A stretch of 64,000 bases of DNA. It comes from Daldinia sp. FL1419. Its lineage: Eukaryota > Ascomycota > Sordariomycetes > Xylariales > Hypoxylaceae. Where the stretch lies: the NCBI GenBank assembly GCA_025201765.1, contig MU623380.1:124001-188000 (forward strand), given 5' to 3'. Under the pieces are notes generated by a model. That model saw nothing but the letters and a program-made list of their open reading frames with translations. It was not told where the DNA came from and made no database searches. A program made the translations under genes and the position numbers. Position 1 is the first letter of the stretch. The number at the start of each line of letters is the position of its first letter. Of this stretch, positions 1-12,355 are shown in pieces.

Positions 1-1405
1 CCTAGGTAGTATTGGCTGCACCTAATCACAAACCTAGATCATTTGGCAACATAGGTAAGTAAAGTACCTACCTTAGGTACTCAATATAAAGCTTACTCCC
101 TCACACGCGACCAGCAATGATAGATGACTACCAAAGTTTGCTCAAGACCCATACGACGGACGTTGGTGCGGACAGAAGCCAAGCAGTGCGATTATTCCTA
201 ATATCTGTATCTATACCGCCGCCGGTGTCAGCGCTAGGAATACAACTCCGGGAGCTCATTCTGTCATCCGCGTGGCCAAGTAGGATACCTAGGTAAATAG
301 TAGGATAGTCGAATCGCCAGCAGGCAAACTGCTCCCTACCCGTTGACTGAGTCGAATTACGTGTCACAACGGGAAGATACCGATGCTATTATATTTAACA
401 AAATTCCATGTCAAGCTGTGACACGCCCACTAGAAAATGCACATGGCCGACTACGAGAACGCATCCGGCACGGTACTGCCATACGAACGACGCTCCGGCG
501 CCGGCTTGCTGCACCCGGTACGGCTTAGAAATGTGGTTGTGATCGTGTTGGTCAGCTTTCGTGATTACCTATATAGAAAGATGGAGACACGATGTCTTTG
601 GGTAATGCCTAAACTAACGTGGCTCCCTTGGTAAATATTTACGTGTAAAAGAGCTTGGAACGTCGTATAAGGTTGGAATTAATATAACTCATAAGTTTGT
701 AGTACTGCCTACCTAGACATCAAGGCACATACGGAAATCGTTTATTCACGTACTAGTCCAGTGGCAAGGTACAATACAACTATGAATATTTGCTAGAATC
801 TACGGAACACAAGTTGTGTGTTAGGAGACAGATACCATACTTGTCTTGATGGATATGCGGTAAGCCTATTTTTTGAGTATGAAGGTCAAGTAAACAGTGT
901 CTTGTTTGTTTACTTCTCTATATATTATTTCCTTCATAAGCTACGATTCATATGAATGGAAAAGACGTCATATTTTAGACGGGACATTTTACATTCCTAC
1001 ACCCTACAACCAATACACAATACACATCATAGCCCAGTGCCCAGAGCTTCGCAATATTATAATTTATTTTCTATATAACCGTCCTATGTATATTATGCGA
1101 AAATGCAGACTCGGTCCTTGCCCGCCCCCGTATATCTTTAGGGCCGTAACCAAGAAACCACGCCTGTCAAATATGCTAGGGATATCTCAAATGCCAAAAG
1201 GAAAACCAGCCAATTGTTTTAGGTGCCCGACCAAACCTAGCGCCCGCCCGGACACCGTTGGGTCTATGTAAAAAGAGAATAGCTTTTAAGGGAGGGTGTA
1301 ATGTGTTAAAATAATGAGTAAAGCAGAAAAAGAACATCATACGTTATCTGTACAGCCTCCTTTTCTTGCTTCTTCTGGAAATGTAATTATTGTTTTGCTT
1401 GTTTC
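1..1405. other. Intergenic, no gene recognised
   Basis: Short open frames occur but none shows a domain, codon pattern or intron logic I can support. The stretch is AT-rich, contains CCTAGGTA-type motifs at its left edge and near 285-300, and presumably holds the 3' flank of the transporter gene that ends at 1406. Confidence 0.6.
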
Positions 1406-2843
1406 TTAATGATCTTCGACATCCTCATCTCGTCCAGGGTACATAATGTCCTGAACAATTACCGCCCTCACATGATTATAGAGAACGAAGAGATACGTGG
1501 CCAACAAACAGATGGACATACCCGTCGTGACCCATTTCACCGCCTCGTTCCCGAATTCATTTGAGATTGAGATAGTTGCCAAGATAAAACCAGTGTTGGG
1601 GAACACCATTGCCCACCATCCCAAGTGGAAATATTTAGGCGGTGAGCTTATAACAGCAATCAAAGCGATACCGAACCACCACAGAGACAACGCCCAAAGG
1701 AAGATGGCCCCGATAAGAGCGAAAGTCCTAATCAAGTGTACGTCGATGAATCCATCCATTTCCCTATCGAAACTGTCCGGGAGACCATTCGACATACCGA
1801 TGAACGCAAGCGCAGTGAAAGCCGGGGGTCCCACATTCATGAAGAGACCAGGTCGGTGCTCGCGGTTAGGAAGACCTGTTCCATCGATTAGTCACTTCTC
1901 AATCATTTCTAGACGTCGATTTCATGGATTCAAACATACCGGCCGACATCAGACGCCCAATCATATGAGCATACATCATAATTGCAACAAAAAGTCCCAG
2001 ACCTTGACAACTCATGCCGGCGATCACAATGGGAATTGCCGAGATCTCGGGCTGAGTATCAGAGATGACCGAAGCAATAGTTCCCGACAACATAATAGGA
2101 AAGATCGGGAGAATCCATGTCGGCATCATAGTCTGCAAGCCAAAGTTGTGAGCTGCAAATACGAAGCTGTATTGTCCAATGGCCACCATCAAGGTAATAA
2201 CAACGTAAGCCCAAAAAGCCAGTTGGATAGCCCATACGAGCGGCGTGTCATGATCGGGAATAGCATATCGCTGGGTACTTGTAATTATAGTGGCGATGGA
2301 TAAGAAGTATGTCGGAAAGAAAAAGCCTTCTCGAGGGTGCGAGAGAGATTTGTAAAAGTCGCCATGGTGGAGAAAGAACCGCGATAGCATAGCAAAAGTT
2401 AACGTTGTGAAGAGGATGATATTGACGATATATACGAATAACCCAATCTGTCTAAGCCCAGGGAATTGATGAGTCTGGGCAAAGATGAGAAGCGATAATC
2501 CACCAGTGCTCATGGGTAGCGTAAACCAAGCCCACGTGAAGTGATGCATTCGCTGGCGAATTCCAAGCTTCGGTCGGTTGGGGTCGTAGATATCTACATG
2601 GTCTTGCCCGTGCTCACTGATGCCGTGCTCTAGGTCGCCGGTGTGGTTCTCCTTACCCTCGAGTATCGAATTAGTCGCAGTGCTGGATGATGTCCCTGGC
2701 GGCACTTGTTCATCATGTCTCTTCTCGTCTACGGGGAATTGTACTGTCGTGAGATCTGTGGGTAACGATAGAGACGGCGTCGTCGATGCCGGATACGAGC
2801 CGACCTCCCGGGAAAGGGGAGCATCTATGGGTGTCCTCTCCAT
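1406..2843 (-). CDS. TDT/SLAC1-family anion or C4-dicarboxylate transporter
   Basis: Predicted plasma-membrane channel or transporter of the tellurite-resistance/dicarboxylate (TDT) family, which includes malic acid transporters, the sulfite pump SSU1 and SLAC1 anion channels. Two exons on the minus strand: 2843-1940 and 1875-1406. The 64-nt intron has donor GTATGT, a GACTAATC branch site and acceptor CAG, and joins in frame to give 457 residues. The first ~100 residues are hydrophilic and rich in Ser/Thr. Transmembrane segments then begin with the family motif HFTWAWFTLPMSTGG and include RPGLFMNVGPPAFTAL just after the junction, followed by two or three more helices and an acidic tail. Substrate cannot be told from sequence: malate, sulfite and chloride/nitrate transport all occur in the family. 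Family assignment is secure; substrate is unknown. Confidence 0.88.
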
Positions 2844-5519
2844 CGCTTATCACAAATCTTAATGAAAAAAGGTTCCGTGTCGAAGAGGCAACGGCAAGAG
2901 AAGAGAAAAGGAGAAAGGAAAACTGTACAGATAAACAAGAAACAGATGAAGCAGAACAGGCGGAACGGAAAGATGCAAGGAAATATAGGAGAATAAAAAG
3001 GAAATAAACTCAAAAAAATAGAGTACCGGCCTCGTCAGAAGAAATGAAATCCGAAATGTCACCCAGATGGAGAAGCTCTTGGTATGGACTCTTGCAGACT
3101 GGGCAATTACGAAGCCTTTATGAGTAATGGGTACTACAGCCACCCTTGTTGGGTCGAGCCAAGAAACCAGAAAACATCTGGAAGTAAGAAACATGTAGGA
3201 AACGACTAATGATAGAAGATGCTGGGCTTTCCCTAGGCTTTCCCTGGGACTTCCTGGACCTTCCCGGGACCCGAATCACACGGCAGGGTCGCGATAAGGT
3301 TGATCGTCGAATGAAGGTCGGCCGCCTACGACCGAGCTTCCATTGTGATCTTCAACGCTGCCCGACGAGACATGTCTACAGGATCCACAGACACTTTAAC
3401 CGTACATAGACCTCCGACGTACAGAGTTATACAGTTCTTGGTATTGAGATTCAATCTAAATCCACCTAGATAACGAGCTTTGCCAAGCATCCGCTTTCTG
3501 AAAGCTTTGCTCATCCTGCAGCCCATCAGACGAAGGAGCGAACGACTTACACAAGCAGGTACACATACAGATACACAGGGCACACACCTCAGACACATAG
3601 TGTACACACACGCACACACTCACACACGCACGTACACATGAAGTATTTGTTCTGCTCTACTCCCCACTCACTCCATACACGCTACGGGGGAGGGAACGAC
3701 GACGACTTCAAAAATAGAAGTTATGCCCTGTCTAGCTTTGTCATCTGCAACGGGAAAGGAGTCGAGATAAAATGAGAAACAGCGGCATTTCATCGAGATA
3801 TTTCGTTTGGTTATTAGTGAATACAAGGCGGCGACTTGGCGCGAGGGAGATCGCCATGGAGCCTCATGGCACCAAGCCACGACCCTATTGGATCGTAACA
3901 ACGTCATCCTTGCACATGTTTCTTACTGGACAACGTCAAACATGAAGATGATTGAGGCCGGTGGGCCGCCACCTAACACCACTCGACAGGCTTAAGCAAA
4001 TTAGAGATCTAGCGGGAGCCTGCCCTGGTCGTGCTTAGGCATGAGCCTCACACGGAAGATGTATATCAACGCTTGGCACTCCCATCTTGGCGGTTCTTGG
4101 CTCGTCGGCGCAGTGGGGGTACGTACCAGAAAAAAGGGTACAGAATGGCAGAAAGGGTAGTAAGGGGGGCTTGAAAAGGGTAACAGTTTGACAAAGAAGA
4201 GAAGCCACCCGAAAAGATCCGGACAGCCAAGACGACATCGGATAGAAAAAAAGAATAAAAAAATTTCTGGCTCATCGGTGGATTCGGCCAAATTTACAAT
4301 GCCAATCTGACAAGTAAATTGTCTGTCTACCTGTCTCGTTTCGTTCTGTCTCGTCTTGTTCTTTTCTGGGCTTGTTCTTTTCCGGGCTTGTCCGCTTACC
4401 TGTTCTGCTGTTGTAACGTACGAAGTGGCGACCTCCTCTTACACACCTCACATTAAACGAGTACCAAGAGTACCTAGATACTCAGCCCAGAACAACTGTG
4501 GCAGAGCAAGGCAATGAATGCACAGATAATGATATACACTACATACAACTATGTACATACATGCACACATAGGTAATGATCATACACAGGCCACATAGGT
4601 ATATTGACACTATACGCCACTAGTACACCAGGACGCGCAACCAAGAAGCGGATTGGCAGAGCCAAGACCTCTCATCTTGTCCAACGATAGTTCAACGATA
4701 GTAGCGTTAGTTATCGGTTTCCGCTATTGAAGAAACGCCTTGGCCCATCCGGCACTTGCCAGGCCCATGCCCATGTCTATGCAAACAAGCTCTTACATGC
4801 CAACAAGGGTAGGGGGGGTACATGGAATAAAAAGCGATGGAATAAAAATAAGAAAAAAAATTTAAGAGGGCATCAGCCATGTGGATCAAGGTTATGTACC
4901 CAGGCAAGGTAGGCATGTACTGCCTAACCTAGACGTCGAAGCCAGCGCCGCTGTCGTCACCAGGGGCCCCCCCTGCAAGTCTTTCCCTCTAAGCCAGGGG
5001 AGCTTTCACATGCGACATGCGAAACAGATGATATGGATCTCGGAGCTGCTTCTTGATACACGCACCAGATATTTTTATCTTTCCAAGCTTCATGCTTTAT
5101 CTTGCCTACAGTACACATCTTGCCCTCTCCTAGCGATCGACTATATGGTATCTTGATATGTATGATATTGCATTGCACTGTATCATGTTTTGTGTCTGTG
5201 AATGTGCGCATATCTCTGCCTAGGTACCTAGGTAGGTACCTATCCATCTACGTAGCTGGTACGGATCCATACTAAGGATGAGGCATCTAGTTAATCTATT
5301 TACATAACTACACTAACTAGCATGATATTCTAAGTTAACTTAGCTAGTCTGAGATTCTAGTATGTATGATGTATGTGGATTAATGGGATGGTATAGCGTT
5401 CTTTGTGTTTCCCCAGAGCACATGTTCATCATGATATTCGAGGGTTCTCGAACATTTTTGGGCTTAATTTTTTTTTCTTTTTGTCACCTTATCCCTTTGT
5501 CCAGACCACAAGGTAACAG
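2844..5519. other. Long intergenic region, simple repeats only
   Basis: About 2.7 kb without a supportable gene. It contains the purine-rich leader upstream of the transporter, a CA/CACG-rich microsatellite near 3545-3640, CT-rich tracts at 4320-4400 and a palindromic CCTAGGTACCTAGGTAGG stretch near 5219-5240. The open frames here are low-complexity or lack family features. Confidence 0.55.
3545..3640. repeat. CA-rich degenerate microsatellite
   Basis: Imperfect ACAC/ACACGC repeats. The Cys/Val-rich open frame seen on the opposite strand is a translation of this repeat and not a gene. Confidence 0.7.
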
Positions 5520-5527
5520 CGAATGTT

Positions 5528-6402
5528 AATTTGACGTCTGCGCTATCGTAGGACGCCGAGACGACGATGCTCCATACCTTCGCAATCCTGCCCTTCCTCG
5601 AATCGGTAGGTGGCGTACTCGTGGAAGCTGATGGCGCCGCCGTTGGGCTCGACGCCAGCCAACGTGGCGATGGGCTTGCCGGCTAGCGCGATCCGTAATG
5701 CCACCAGCTGCGTCCTCCCGTCCTCCCGTCCTCCCGTCCACCACGATAGTGGAGAGGCTGAAGACAAATTCAGGGATTGCTCTCAAGGTTGCCTCTATCA
5801 GAAGTCGGTAGCCGTCTTCCGCCCGAGTCTTGGTGTTGTGGACCACCTGCGAGTGAACAAATTCGTGCAGGCTCGTCTCCATCGTTTGCCGGTTGATATA
5901 ATCGATATGCGGCCTGTACGTGCTCTCTAGCTCTTGTGCGGATTATCCCGTCGAAAGAGCCTCTTGGCAGATTCTCTTCGGGGATAAGGTCTGGCGTGTA
6001 CCTGCATCGGGGTTTGAAAAGTTGGCGCTGCATCTCTAGACGATCTGCTAATATCGGAGTCTTGGACAGCTTGCCGTCGTCCGTAAAACCCAGTTGAACA
6101 CTTGCTCCGTGAACACGATAGTATTCTCTCCGGGTATCACGGCATCGTCAACAACTACCCTCGCAGGTTTGACCCTCGTGAGTACGGCTGCTTCCCACGT
6201 GCTTTTGGGACTTGTCAACCGTCACGGCATCGATGGTAAGCTCGACACTGCCAGCCTTCCTCATTTCGGCGATATAGCCCTCGGGCGTGAAATCTTGGCC
6301 GTTCTTGACGAGACGTGATTGCATGTATCTTGGCGCTTCCTCCCGCCTTCGTTCGTTGACGCACCTAGCGATGGATCTGTACGTGATTTCGATATCGGCC
6401 AT
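5528..6402 (-). pseudogene. SnoaL-like (NTF2-fold) pseudogene with two tandem domains
   Basis: Two consecutive SnoaL-like polyketide-cyclase/ester-cyclase-type domains read on the minus strand, but only by changing frame several times. Copy 1 starts at ATG 6402 (MADIEITYRSIARCVNERR). It shifts frame near 6205 to give a stretch containing IVFTEQVFNW, then shifts back near 6095 to FTDDGKLSKT and DRLEMQRQL. Copy 2 has IDYINRQTMETSLHEFVHSQ in one frame, SFHEYATYRFEEG in a second after a tandem GACGGGAG octamer, and RIAKVWSIV in a third after a one-base shift near 5582. These fragments line up in order with a single family fold, and the gaps between them are too short for introns. The neighbouring genes are all intact, so general assembly indel error is an unlikely cause. 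Whether it was one two-domain gene or two tandem genes cannot be told. Confidence 0.75.
5707..5734. repeat. GACGGGAG octamer repeat (three copies plus partial)
   Basis: On the minus strand the octamer GACGGGAG occurs three times in tandem and is followed by GACG. One unit (or four) would keep the surrounding SnoaL-like frame open; three units give a 16-bp excess and break it. Confidence 0.8.
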
Positions 6403-9266
6403 CCTGGTATTCAATTCCTCGACTTGGCTTTTACTTCGCTTCCCGTGGGAGCCTTTGCATTTGTGTTTGGGCTGTATAGTGTATCATTCAATAATGGAAC
6501 CCTCTTATGACCGTTTGTGGTGTACAAGGTGAAAATTGTTGTGCGCCGAGAGAATTAGAGCTCCGCATACAGACCACGGATAGGACGAAAGATGTCAGGA
6601 TGCATCGATCGACCGCGGGACCGGGTCAGAATTGCCTACTGGTTTCTTGGCCTCAAATCTTATCCAACTATAATCCTCTCTTCCGTACCGCACACTTTAT
6701 TTTCCAGGCACATTGTGGTTGTAGAACCAGTAACCATTTTGCTCTTCAATCACGACACGTTCATACCTAACATCATCTCTGTAGTTCGTGATACTTGGCG
6801 AGCGTTAGTGTTTGACAAGAGATTGACACTGCTTAGCTTGATCCCTGCGCCAGGTCTGACGCCGTACCAAGACTACGGAGAGGTTCCGATCTTAAAACTC
6901 GAAACGTATTACTTGGTTCTTACCGCTATTGGTAAGGATATGTTGGGCGCGAATTAAGCAAATCGTCGGGTAACTATAAATGGCTATATCGCATAGATCC
7001 TCAGCTATATGATAGAGATAAGGAAAACCTAGTCCGCCAAGCAACATACTACCGTTGAGAAACATCTCTTGGACATCCGGTGCAAAAATAGACTAGATGG
7101 CGGAGACGTCCGTCCACCCACGGCGGAACTCCCGGGCTTGGTTTGGCCCCTTTTCATTTATGCTTGTGTAGCCTGTGTGTTACCTGTATGTTGCCTGTAT
7201 CATATTTTCTCGAGATAAGTGCAGTGCGAATCCATCCAAGCCTCGTCTAATAATTGTGTAATTCGTCAGGTTAATGGTGAGTTGTTCCTTGGCCGGCAGG
7301 TGTATATTAAAAAAGAGGTTTGCGTGGAAGCGGTTGGAATTAAGCGGGAGCGAATAAACATGTTGAATTGAAAATTTTTCTCTCTTTTTTTTTTTTCATG
7401 CTGTGAACGAGTGGCAAGTTAATGTCGAGGCCTTGTAGAAAAAAGTCTGGGGGTTGCTTCGATGCATACCCTCCCGTAACGCTCTGATACACATTTGCCA
7501 TGTGGAAAAGGCTTTTGTAAGTGCATAGTGTTAATACCGGGCTTGCATTGCCTCTGAAATTTGTCATTTGCCATTATTATTGTACCTTGATCGCATTGCG
7601 GAAGATGTCATGTACTGACTTAGCCTCTGGATAGGAGAGATCTACATGCCAATCTATTAATTCTAACGACTATCACTTTCATAACTACCTAACTAATTAA
7701 TAAGGGATCTAGAATGGAAACATAAACTCATTCTCTTGGAATGAATATCCTCTATTGTTACGAGCAAGTTGATCTCCATACCAACATTCCCACCGCTGGC
7801 GCCCCTTTTGCAAAATACGTGTATGTATTCCTTTATCCCTCAATTTCTATCCAAGACTACTTCCAAGACATTATAGGCCCACACGTAGATCATAAAGACG
7901 AGCAGTCCTCCTTCGGTAATTGTAGTGTCGCATCTGGCATCTAGGCATCCTATCCGCTTCACGGATACCACTGTAACCCTTGAGTTCTTGTCTATCATTG
8001 AAGCGTTACTATGAAACACGCTTGTTAACCCGCATATACACACCACCAACACTGCTATTGCCGGATCTTCGTACCAATGTCTAGGTATCGTGGGTGATAT
8101 TTTGCGATAGAGTAGCTTCATTCACACCGTGAGTTGGCGAGGGAGTATTTCCAAGCGGCAGATTAGCCACAGATTACCATGCGTATCTTGGCTGAGCAGA
8201 TGACGCTGGCCTCATGCGTCCCATTCTCGCTTCGTCGGCAGTGCAAAGCGAACAACTTCGTAGCCACCCATAATCATTCAGTCTAGCCAGTCTATCTTAC
8301 GTCGTTGCGCCATAAGCACAGGATGTCGTACGTGTAAAATCCCATAGGCATCATGGTTTAACATATTTATAAGTTGAATCACCTCGGTCAAGAAGAGTGC
8401 TGACCTAAAACTACAGACCGCTACTTTCAGAAGCTGAATAACTCCTCGGCGTGCATGTGTGTACGCCATCCGATCCGGTTTATCACGGGCCGAACGGCAC
8501 GGGGAAATACCTTTACGTCGACGCTGAGCAACCTGAGTGACCGGCACCACCACCTCTCCGGGAAATCGCCGCTTTGATACACACACCCGAGGGGGCATAC
8601 GAATCTTTTGGTTTTTTTTTTTTCTTTTCGAGGCCATTCAAGATATAGAGATTGGAGGTTGTTGTCTTAGAACATAACACTTGACTTGCTTAAGATCATC
8701 GGCTAAAAAGATTAGTGCGACCCGACGGGATGTCGTGCATGTATCTGCGGACGGCATTCCGCTTACGATCACGCGGCAGGCTGGGCAAGGCTTGGGCTGC
8801 TTGGGTTGCGGGTTTCATTGAATCGCCTCACCAGGGGGCCAATAACCTGTTAGAGAAAAACTAGCCTTGGCCTCCGGATCGAGGTCCTGAATGGTGACAC
8901 GATTTAGTCGTATTGTGACAAATTTTTACACAACGCCTCCGAGTTTCACGAAGGTTCTACAAGCAAACAGGATGCGAATATCGGAATTACCCACGAGTCG
9001 AGGGATGAAGTGCCGGGAGTTTCCGACAACATATGTCTCTACGATGATCTCTGACGATCTTTTCGAAAAGCCTCATGAGATGGACTTGTTGGGACGCGCG
9101 GTCTAATCGGTCAACGGAGCAGACGAGACCGGCTAACTCCAAAAATTGATTTGAATGGAAATTGAGGAATAAGTTGGCAAATTACAGTATGCAACTAGGT
9201 ACTATCAAATTATTAACATAGAAGAGGGGGTATCAATGCCAACTTTCTCCTTCTTCCTCCTGACTC
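6403..9266. other. Intergenic region, no gene recognised
   Basis: About 2.9 kb. Several open frames of 60 to 121 codons exist on both strands (for example 6592-6957 plus, 8278-8637 minus), but none shows a known motif, signal peptide plus domain, or supporting intron pattern. Runs of T/A occur near 7380 and 8610. Confidence 0.5.
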
Positions 9267-10956
9267 CTAATCAGTTTCTCCAGGCCTCACGCTCTGAGGG
9301 TTGTGGAACAAATCGTTCGGATCCCACTTCGATTTGATTGTTCCCAATGCGTCCAGATTAGGGCCCCAATATGATGCCTGAGCATCTGTCAACGACGGGT
9401 CGACATATCCAGGGTATGTGGTCAAGGTTTGAGCAGAACCATTCTTAATCGTGGTCATGATGCCATCGACAAAGTCTTTGGTGTCCTGGTTCAAGGTAGG
9501 AATACCAATCCCGTAGCCTTGGGCAAACATGAACTTGTCTCGGTGAGAGTAAGCAGTCGCATTCATGGGAATATCGCTAATAGCGCCGCCACTAGCGTCG
9601 AAGATTAGGAACCAAATAAGTGTGCCGCGCTTCGCATCGTCGATGTAGTTCATGAGGTTAGAGACGGTATCCGGCGTCAGTTTCTCTTCGGGGCGGAAAG
9701 CTAAGCTCTTAGCAGAGAATGCGACACGAAGTTCTGATAACCAAAGAGCAGCGTCCTCAGCCTGCTGAGCGATGACAGCAAGCCAGTCGTCAATAACTAC
9801 CGACACATTTCCGGCTGGGATCTTGTCGGGGATGCCAGTGGCTTTCCATTCATCTTCGGTTCCGTAGAATGTGGCAGTAATGATAACACCAAGCTCGTAC
9901 AGAACAAGTTCGGTACCAAACCGTCGGTCCAAGTTGGGGTCTGCGACGAGATCCTGCCACTGTTGATAGATGGATACCAAGTCGGCGTGCTTGTCAAAAG
10001 ACAGCGAGTAAGAGTACTGCACGACGTTGCCGGGTTCGGGGTGCGTCTTGACGACAAACTCGGTGATGACGCCGAAACCCGCACCGGCTCCCTTCAATGC
10101 CTGCCGTAGATGTAAGTAAAGAGCACCCAAAATAGAATCACAGCAAACCTACAAAGAAAAGATCGCTATTCTCATTTTCGCTAGCTCGTTTGATAGAGCC
10201 ATCCGCGGTGACTACCTCTACTTCGACAACGTGGTCGAGGCACGATCCCCACATGCGGGACGAAGGACCAAGTCCACCCTTGCGGTCAGGTTATTAGCAA
10301 AGGCTTCTTTTTTTCATGCACGGTTCCATACGCAGAAAATGACTGGGACTTACAATGGTAGCATGGCCACCAATACCAACGCCGGGACACGTCCCGTGGG
10401 CGATGGCCCGCTTGCCATTCTTGTGAAGTCTATTCGTCACGTCGGACAGCCTGGTACCACCGCCGATGGAAGCTTGCCACGTGTTGGTGTCCATAGAAAA
10501 GTTTTGAAGATTTACGAGATCGATAACAAGTTCGCCATCTTGTCCACCGACACCTGTTCCTCGCGCATTAGCTCATATCTCTACTGTGCCATGTTGCCCC
10601 CTGGGTGTTTGCGCGTACCATAATTTCTACACCGACGTTAGTCTAATCCATATACCCAATATACAACTTCTTTTTTTTTCCTGTTCCTTTCGACGGGGCA
10701 CTTACGCATAAGAATGACCGCCTGACTTCGGCTGGACCTTGACGTTGTTCGCGAGGGCGCATTTGATAAAATCCGACACATCTTGAGAATTGTCAGGCCT
10801 CGTTACCGCAATCGGCTCCACCGGGATATCGAGATTATATCGGTTGACCCAGGACGCTTGGTATAGCGGATGGTCAGGGAACGCGACGCAGTCGTTGCGA
10901 CCATTGCAGACGGCGTTGAGACAGTCGGAAAGAGGAGTGCTCGGAGTTTGCCCCAT
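9267..10956 (-). CDS. FAD-linked (BBE-like) carbohydrate-type oxidase with micro-exon
   Basis: Flavin oxidase of the PCMH/berberine-bridge family, closest in pattern to glucooligosaccharide oxidases. Five exons (minus): 10956-10706, 10626-10619, 10553-10354, 10278-10153, 10100-9267, giving 472 residues in one frame. The second exon is only 8 nt. It is flanked by introns with clear branch sites (GACTAACG and GCTAATGC) and it restores GGHSYANYGVGGQDG. Expected bicovalent FAD anchors are visible: the His of GGHSYA and the Cys of HGTCPGVGIGGHA. The substrate domain ends with DPNDLFHNPQSVRP. I chose the ATG at 10956 (better context, A at -3 and G at +4) over 10974; it gives MGQTPSTPL, an N-myristoylation-like start without a signal peptide. 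So the protein may be intracellular or membrane-tethered, unlike secreted oligosaccharide oxidases. Substrate unknown. Confidence 0.85.
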
Positions 10957-11229
10957 TATATTTAAGAGAGACATATATGCAACTTAAAATATGCTTAATT
11001 ATGTAGGGAGTTATCTTAGGGTAAGAGGTTTGGACGGAGCCTAGGAGCTCAAATTATATTCCAAGTCCAAAGGGAAAGTATTTTTGTTCCAAGGAGCTTT
11101 GAAGAGGAAGCATGGGTAGGTAGGTATGGTATAATCCTCTCGTGCGAGTAAGAGAAGGAGGCGTGTTTGTCAACTCACGAGAAGTCGCAACATCAGATTC
11201 TTTTTATTATTTACGCTTCCTTGTATACC

Positions 11230-11260
11230 CAGGTAGGTAGGTAGGTAGGTAGGTAGGTAA
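11230..11260. repeat. (AGGT)n microsatellite
   Basis: Seven near-perfect AGGT units in the intergenic DNA upstream of the flavin oxidase gene. The same tetranucleotide recurs as short CCTA/TAGG clusters throughout the window. Confidence 0.85.
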
Positions 11261-12046
11261 GTATTTACCTAACTAACCTAGTTATTTTAATTTGTTTCCA
11301 GGTTTATTACCTTTTAACACACTACTACTCATTACTACCCTATGAGCACCCTCTGTTAGCGTTAACCCTGCCTGCCCGCTTTGCCTGCCCTGTTACTTCC
11401 AGATACTACTTGCCCAATAGGGACTCACGGGAGCTTTGACAAGGGTTGCACCCCTCGGCCAAGTCCAATGTCTTGATTACTTGATCCACAGTCACCGCTT
11501 GAAGTCGGTAGGATTCTATCGTCTACTACTTATTTAACCTATCAATCGTCCATGTCTCGGCTTGTAGGCTTCTTTGGTTTCTTCGTCACCACCAAGTAGC
11601 CAATCCAGCCTTGAGGCCGCCAGCATTGGACGGGGACAAAATGCGAGATTTTTTATCTTCCTAGATGAGCAGCAGGGGACTCGCCTGGCTTTCAGCCCAC
11701 GAGTTGAATAATAAGCCACCCATATTCGTCATGCGCCCAAGCCACATAATAAATCAGAGCTTATCATTTGCCATTCGAGGATGCGTTGAGCTGCGGGTAA
11801 GGTTTCGGCATACATTGTCTCGCAGTTTGTGTTGATATTCATTAGAAATCGTGCCACCTCTCTCGGTGTTGTCTGCATTCTTGTTTTGCATTTTTCGCAT
11901 TTTATGCATTGATCACGAGTATCCCAAAGGAGTTCGGTCTCGAACGAACGGCGCCAATTTAGCCAATTACAGCTACCGAAGAACATTGATGTATTCTGGG
12001 GACGAATCGTCCATCTCTGATTTGCTAGATTGAGAAATGACCTCAC

Positions 12047-12355
12047 CTAGGGGGTAACGTTAACCGTTCCAGGGGTATGAACAAATTGATCAAGACGTAC
12101 GGCAGTCAAACCCAACATCCCCCCTTCTTTATATAACGCTTGCATTTCAGAGCTGCCTCTTTTATATTTCTCCATGTACTCGTATTCGTTAAAATCTATA
12201 GGGTAAGCGTTGCAGAACAGGCCGCCCTTACGATCTGTTTCGGAACGATCGCTCCAATCATCTGTCACGCCCTCGGCAAGGTACATATGTCCGGCGAGGA
12301 AGCAAACAGATCGAACGCTAGGGTAACCAAGTATTGAAGAAGAACAATCAAATCA
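12047..12355 (-). other. Unrecognised coding-like open frame
   Basis: An open frame of about 100 codons between a TGA near 12358 and a TAG at 12049. The first ATG is at 12286. Its composition is protein-like (acidic and aromatic residues, for example DFNEYEYMEKYKRG and GVTDDWSDRSETDRK), with no low-complexity bias. No signal peptide, no domain I recognise, and no start codon for the upstream part (GYPSVRSVCFLAGHMYLAEG). It could be one exon of an unrecognised gene or a relic. Function is not assigned. Confidence 0.22.

Noticed and set aside
3326..3619. Cys/Val-rich minus-strand frame
   Set aside because: Translation of a CA/CACG microsatellite.
6592..6957. 121-codon plus-strand frame
   Set aside because: No domain, no supporting splice pattern, hydrophobic but without signal-peptide logic; kept out as likely chance.
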